A DNA stretch of 20,572 nucleotides, taken from IMG/VR virus record IMGVR_UViG_3300044833_000184, positions 1 through 20,572 of that record; one strand, 5' to 3'. This stretch comes from a virus. How positions within the stretch are numbered: the stretch's first letter is position 1; each line of letters begins with the position of its first letter. The notes below the pieces were generated by a model. It saw only the letters and a list, made by a program, of their open reading frames with translations, did not search any database and had not been told where the DNA came from. The position numbers were made by a program, and so were the translations under genes. Positions 19,012-20,572 of this stretch are shown here, piece after piece.

Positions 19012-19097
19012 GCGTCTACGTCCAGCTCGCGCTCCTCGCCGCCGCGTTGCTTCTGCTCGAGGCCTTCCTGCGCTACCTGACCCGAGGGCGCCCATGA
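19008..19097 (+). CDS. 29-residue single-span membrane peptide
   Basis: GTG 19008 to TGA 19095-19097 encodes MSVYVQLALLAAALLLLEAF followed by LRYLTRGRP, one membrane helix with a short basic end. It is coupled at both ends: GTGA with the upstream gene and ATGA with the downstream gene. That perfect fit in the overlap chain is the main reason to call it real. Function is unknown. Confidence 0.55.
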   Translation: MSVYVQLALLAAALLLLEAFLRYLTRGRP

Positions 19098-20572
19098 CCT
19101 CGGTGCTCGACCTCGGCGCCCATGACGGCTTCATCGGCGCGTGGCTGCTCTCCCGCGACCCCTCCCTCTCCCTAGACGGCGTTGAGCTCGAGCCCCGCGG
19201 CGTAGCGGAGTGTCAGCGCCGCGGCTACCGCAAGGTGGTGCAGGGCTTCGCCGAGGACGCCGCCGAGCACTTCGAGCCCGGAAGCTACGACGTGGTGTTC
19301 GCCGCCGAGCTGATCGAGCACGTCCCCGACGTCCAGCGGCTGCTTACAGTTTGTGAGCGGATGGTCAAGCCGACCGGCCTCGTCGTCCTCACCACGCCCG
19401 ACGGGACGTTCGGCACCGGCAACAACCACCACCACCTCAGGGTCTACCGCTCGATCGATCTCGCCGAACTCCTGCGCCGCCGCGGCGACCTTCACCGCAT
19501 GGCGGTCGGCGTCGACGGCCTCACCCTCGCCGCCTACCGCCCGAAGGCGCGCCGCGGCGAGCTTGCGATCCACGCGGGCGCAGGGTGGATGCGCTGGGCG
19601 CCGCAGGACATCGAGACCAAAGGCCTCGGAGGATCAGAGACCGCCGCCGTCAAGCTCGCGCACGCGCTATCCGAGCTCGGCTGGGTCGTCACCGTCTACG
19701 GAGACGTCGAGCAGGGCTGCCACCAGAACGTCATCTTCCGCCATCACGAAACCTTCGATCCGCTCACCCCGCGCGACGTGCTCATCTCGAGCCGCCTCCC
19801 CGAGCTCTTCGACCGGCCGGTGAACGCCACCCACAAGCTGCTGTGGATGCACGACACCGATGCGGGCGCTCGCCTCACGCTCGAGCGCGCGAAGCACATC
19901 GACCACGTCCTGACCCTGTCCTCCTGGCATGCCCGGCACGTCGGCGAGCTCTACCCGTTCCTGGGCGACAAGGTCGCGCAGGTCCGCAACGGCCTCGACC
20001 TCGAGCTCTATTCGATGAACGGCAACGCTCCCAAGCGCCGTAAGCAGGTCGCCTACACGAGCTCCCCCGACCGCGGCCTCGACCTTCTGCTCGAGCTCTG
20101 GCCTCAGGTGCGCGAGCGCGTCAAGGGCGCCGAGCTCCACTTCGCCTACGCACCGGTGTACTTCGAGATCGCCGAGAAGGACCCGGTCGTCGGCGCGCAC
20201 GCCCAGAAGATCTCCGAGCTCGCGAAGCAGCCCGGCGTCAAGGCGCTCGGGTCGCTCTCCCAGCCTGACGTCGCGAAGCTGCTGTGCTCCTCGCTGGTGT
20301 GGTGCTGCCCGTCCTACTCGACGCCTCACGACACGCCGTTCATGGAGACGTCATGCATCGGAGCTATGGAAGCTCAGGCGGCGGGGTGCGCGGTCGTCGC
20401 ATCGAACTGGGGTGCGCTGCCCGAGACGGTCCGCGTGGGGTCGCTCATCGACGCCGATCCGAAAGGCGAAGCGTGGAAGCGATGCTTCGTGGAGGCGATC
20501 GTCCGCGGCCTGACCAACTCAGACGTGCAACGCGACGCGCAGGAGAAAGGCCCTGAAGCGGTCGCCGGACTG
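19094..20572 (+). CDS. Methyltransferase-GT4 glycosyltransferase fusion, partial (open at right edge)
   Basis: From ATG 19094 the frame stays open for 493 codons to the window end. Residues 1-150 are a class I SAM methyltransferase: VLDLGAHDGFIGAWLL (motif I, 4-19), DGVELEP (28-34), FAAELIEHVPD (69-79) and a TTPDG segment. From ~157 a GT-B fold GT4 domain follows: GLGGSETAAVKLAHALSELG (177-196), SSWHARH, a VRNGLDLELY segment, TSSPDRGLDLLLELWPQV, and near the end ETSCIGAMEAQAAGCAVVAS with the donor-binding acidic residues. A glycan may be both extended and methylated by one chain. It follows the 29-residue peptide with ATGA overlap. The C-terminus is missing. Confidence 0.82.
   Translation, partial: MTSVLDLGAHDGFIGAWLLSRDPSLSLDGVELEPRGVAECQRRGYRKVVQGFAEDAAEHFEPGSYDVVFAAELIEHVPDVQRLLTVCERMVKPTGLVVLTTPDGTFGTGNNHHHLRVYRSIDLAELLRRRGDLHRMAVGVDGLTLAAYRPKARRGELAIHAGAGWMRWAPQDIETKGLGGSETAAVKLAHALSELGWVVTVYGDVEQGCHQNVIFRHHETFDPLTPRDVLISSRLPELFDRPVNATHKLLWMHDTDAGARLTLERAKHIDHVLTLSSWHARHVGELYPFLGDKVAQVRNGLDLELYSMNGNAPKRRKQVAYTSSPDRGLDLLLELWPQVRERVKGAELHFAYAPVYFEIAEKDPVVGAHAQKISELAKQPGVKALGSLSQPDVAKLLCSSLVWCCPSYSTPHDTPFMETSCIGAMEAQAAGCAVVASNWGALPETVRVGSLIDADPKGEAWKRCFVEAIVRGLTNSDVQRDAQEKGPEAVAGL

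Noticed and set aside
1-20572. CRISPR arrays, tRNA or rRNA genes, and insertion sequences
   Set aside because: I saw no regularly spaced repeats, no tRNA-like cloverleaf with a recognisable T-loop, no rRNA sequence and no transposase.

Overview
The window is a 20.6 kb piece of a high-GC tailed-phage (Caudoviricetes-type) genome or prophage. The evidence is a tyrosine recombinase, small and large terminase subunits, a DUF935/Mu gp29-like portal, an SPP1 gp7/Mu gpF-like head-morphogenesis protein, a Mu I-like protease/scaffold gene, a capsid cement protein and a major capsid protein, all in order on the + strand. The base composition, the apparently leaderless gene starts and a tailspike-like protein related to actinobacterial secreted proteins suggest an actinobacterial host. 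The exact lineage cannot be told from the sequence.

Layout. Positions 1-359 carry two small leftward genes, the second running off the window. They diverge from a rightward group at 435-1386: a divergent sigma-like protein that appears split by a +1 frame change, and a small HTH protein. A short spacer with two inverted repeats follows (1409-1458). Then come a catalytic-domain-only integrase (1517), TerS (2089) and TerL (2651). Between TerL and the portal lie a JAMM/MPN metalloprotease, an 82-residue unknown protein, a zinc-finger protein, and a short leftward gene that overlaps the zinc-finger gene tail to tail. Portal, zinc ribbon and head-morphogenesis genes fill 5256-8289. A fibre block follows (8298-11742): a small virion-type protein, a glycine-rich fibre with two tandem modules, and a tailspike-like protein. 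After it come a membrane protein (11789), a leftward membrane peptide and a leftward LAGLIDADG homing endonuclease (12027-12747). The capsid block is at 12848-15650, followed by small unknown genes, a LuxR-type HTH, an XRE HTH and two more unknowns. The right end carries a GT2-TPR glycosyltransferase, two tiny membrane proteins and an open-ended methyltransferase-GT4 fusion. No tail tube, tape measure or lysis enzyme is recognisable.

The most striking signal is a nonamer, GATAGTCGC (GATAGTCGA once), found nine times on the + strand, each time 13-16 nt upstream of an ATG or GTG start. It heads the integrase, TerL, the 82-residue gene, portal, the 99-residue virion protein, the membrane protein, the protease and the XRE gene. 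The remaining copy lies inside the protease gene and points at an in-frame internal ATG that would release the C-terminal scaffold on its own. The motif resembles a -10 element placed for leaderless or nearly leaderless mRNAs, while genes within operons instead use overlapping stop/start codons. The window therefore seems to show a dispersed late-promoter regulon, possibly read by the phage's own sigma-like protein or by a host sigma factor.
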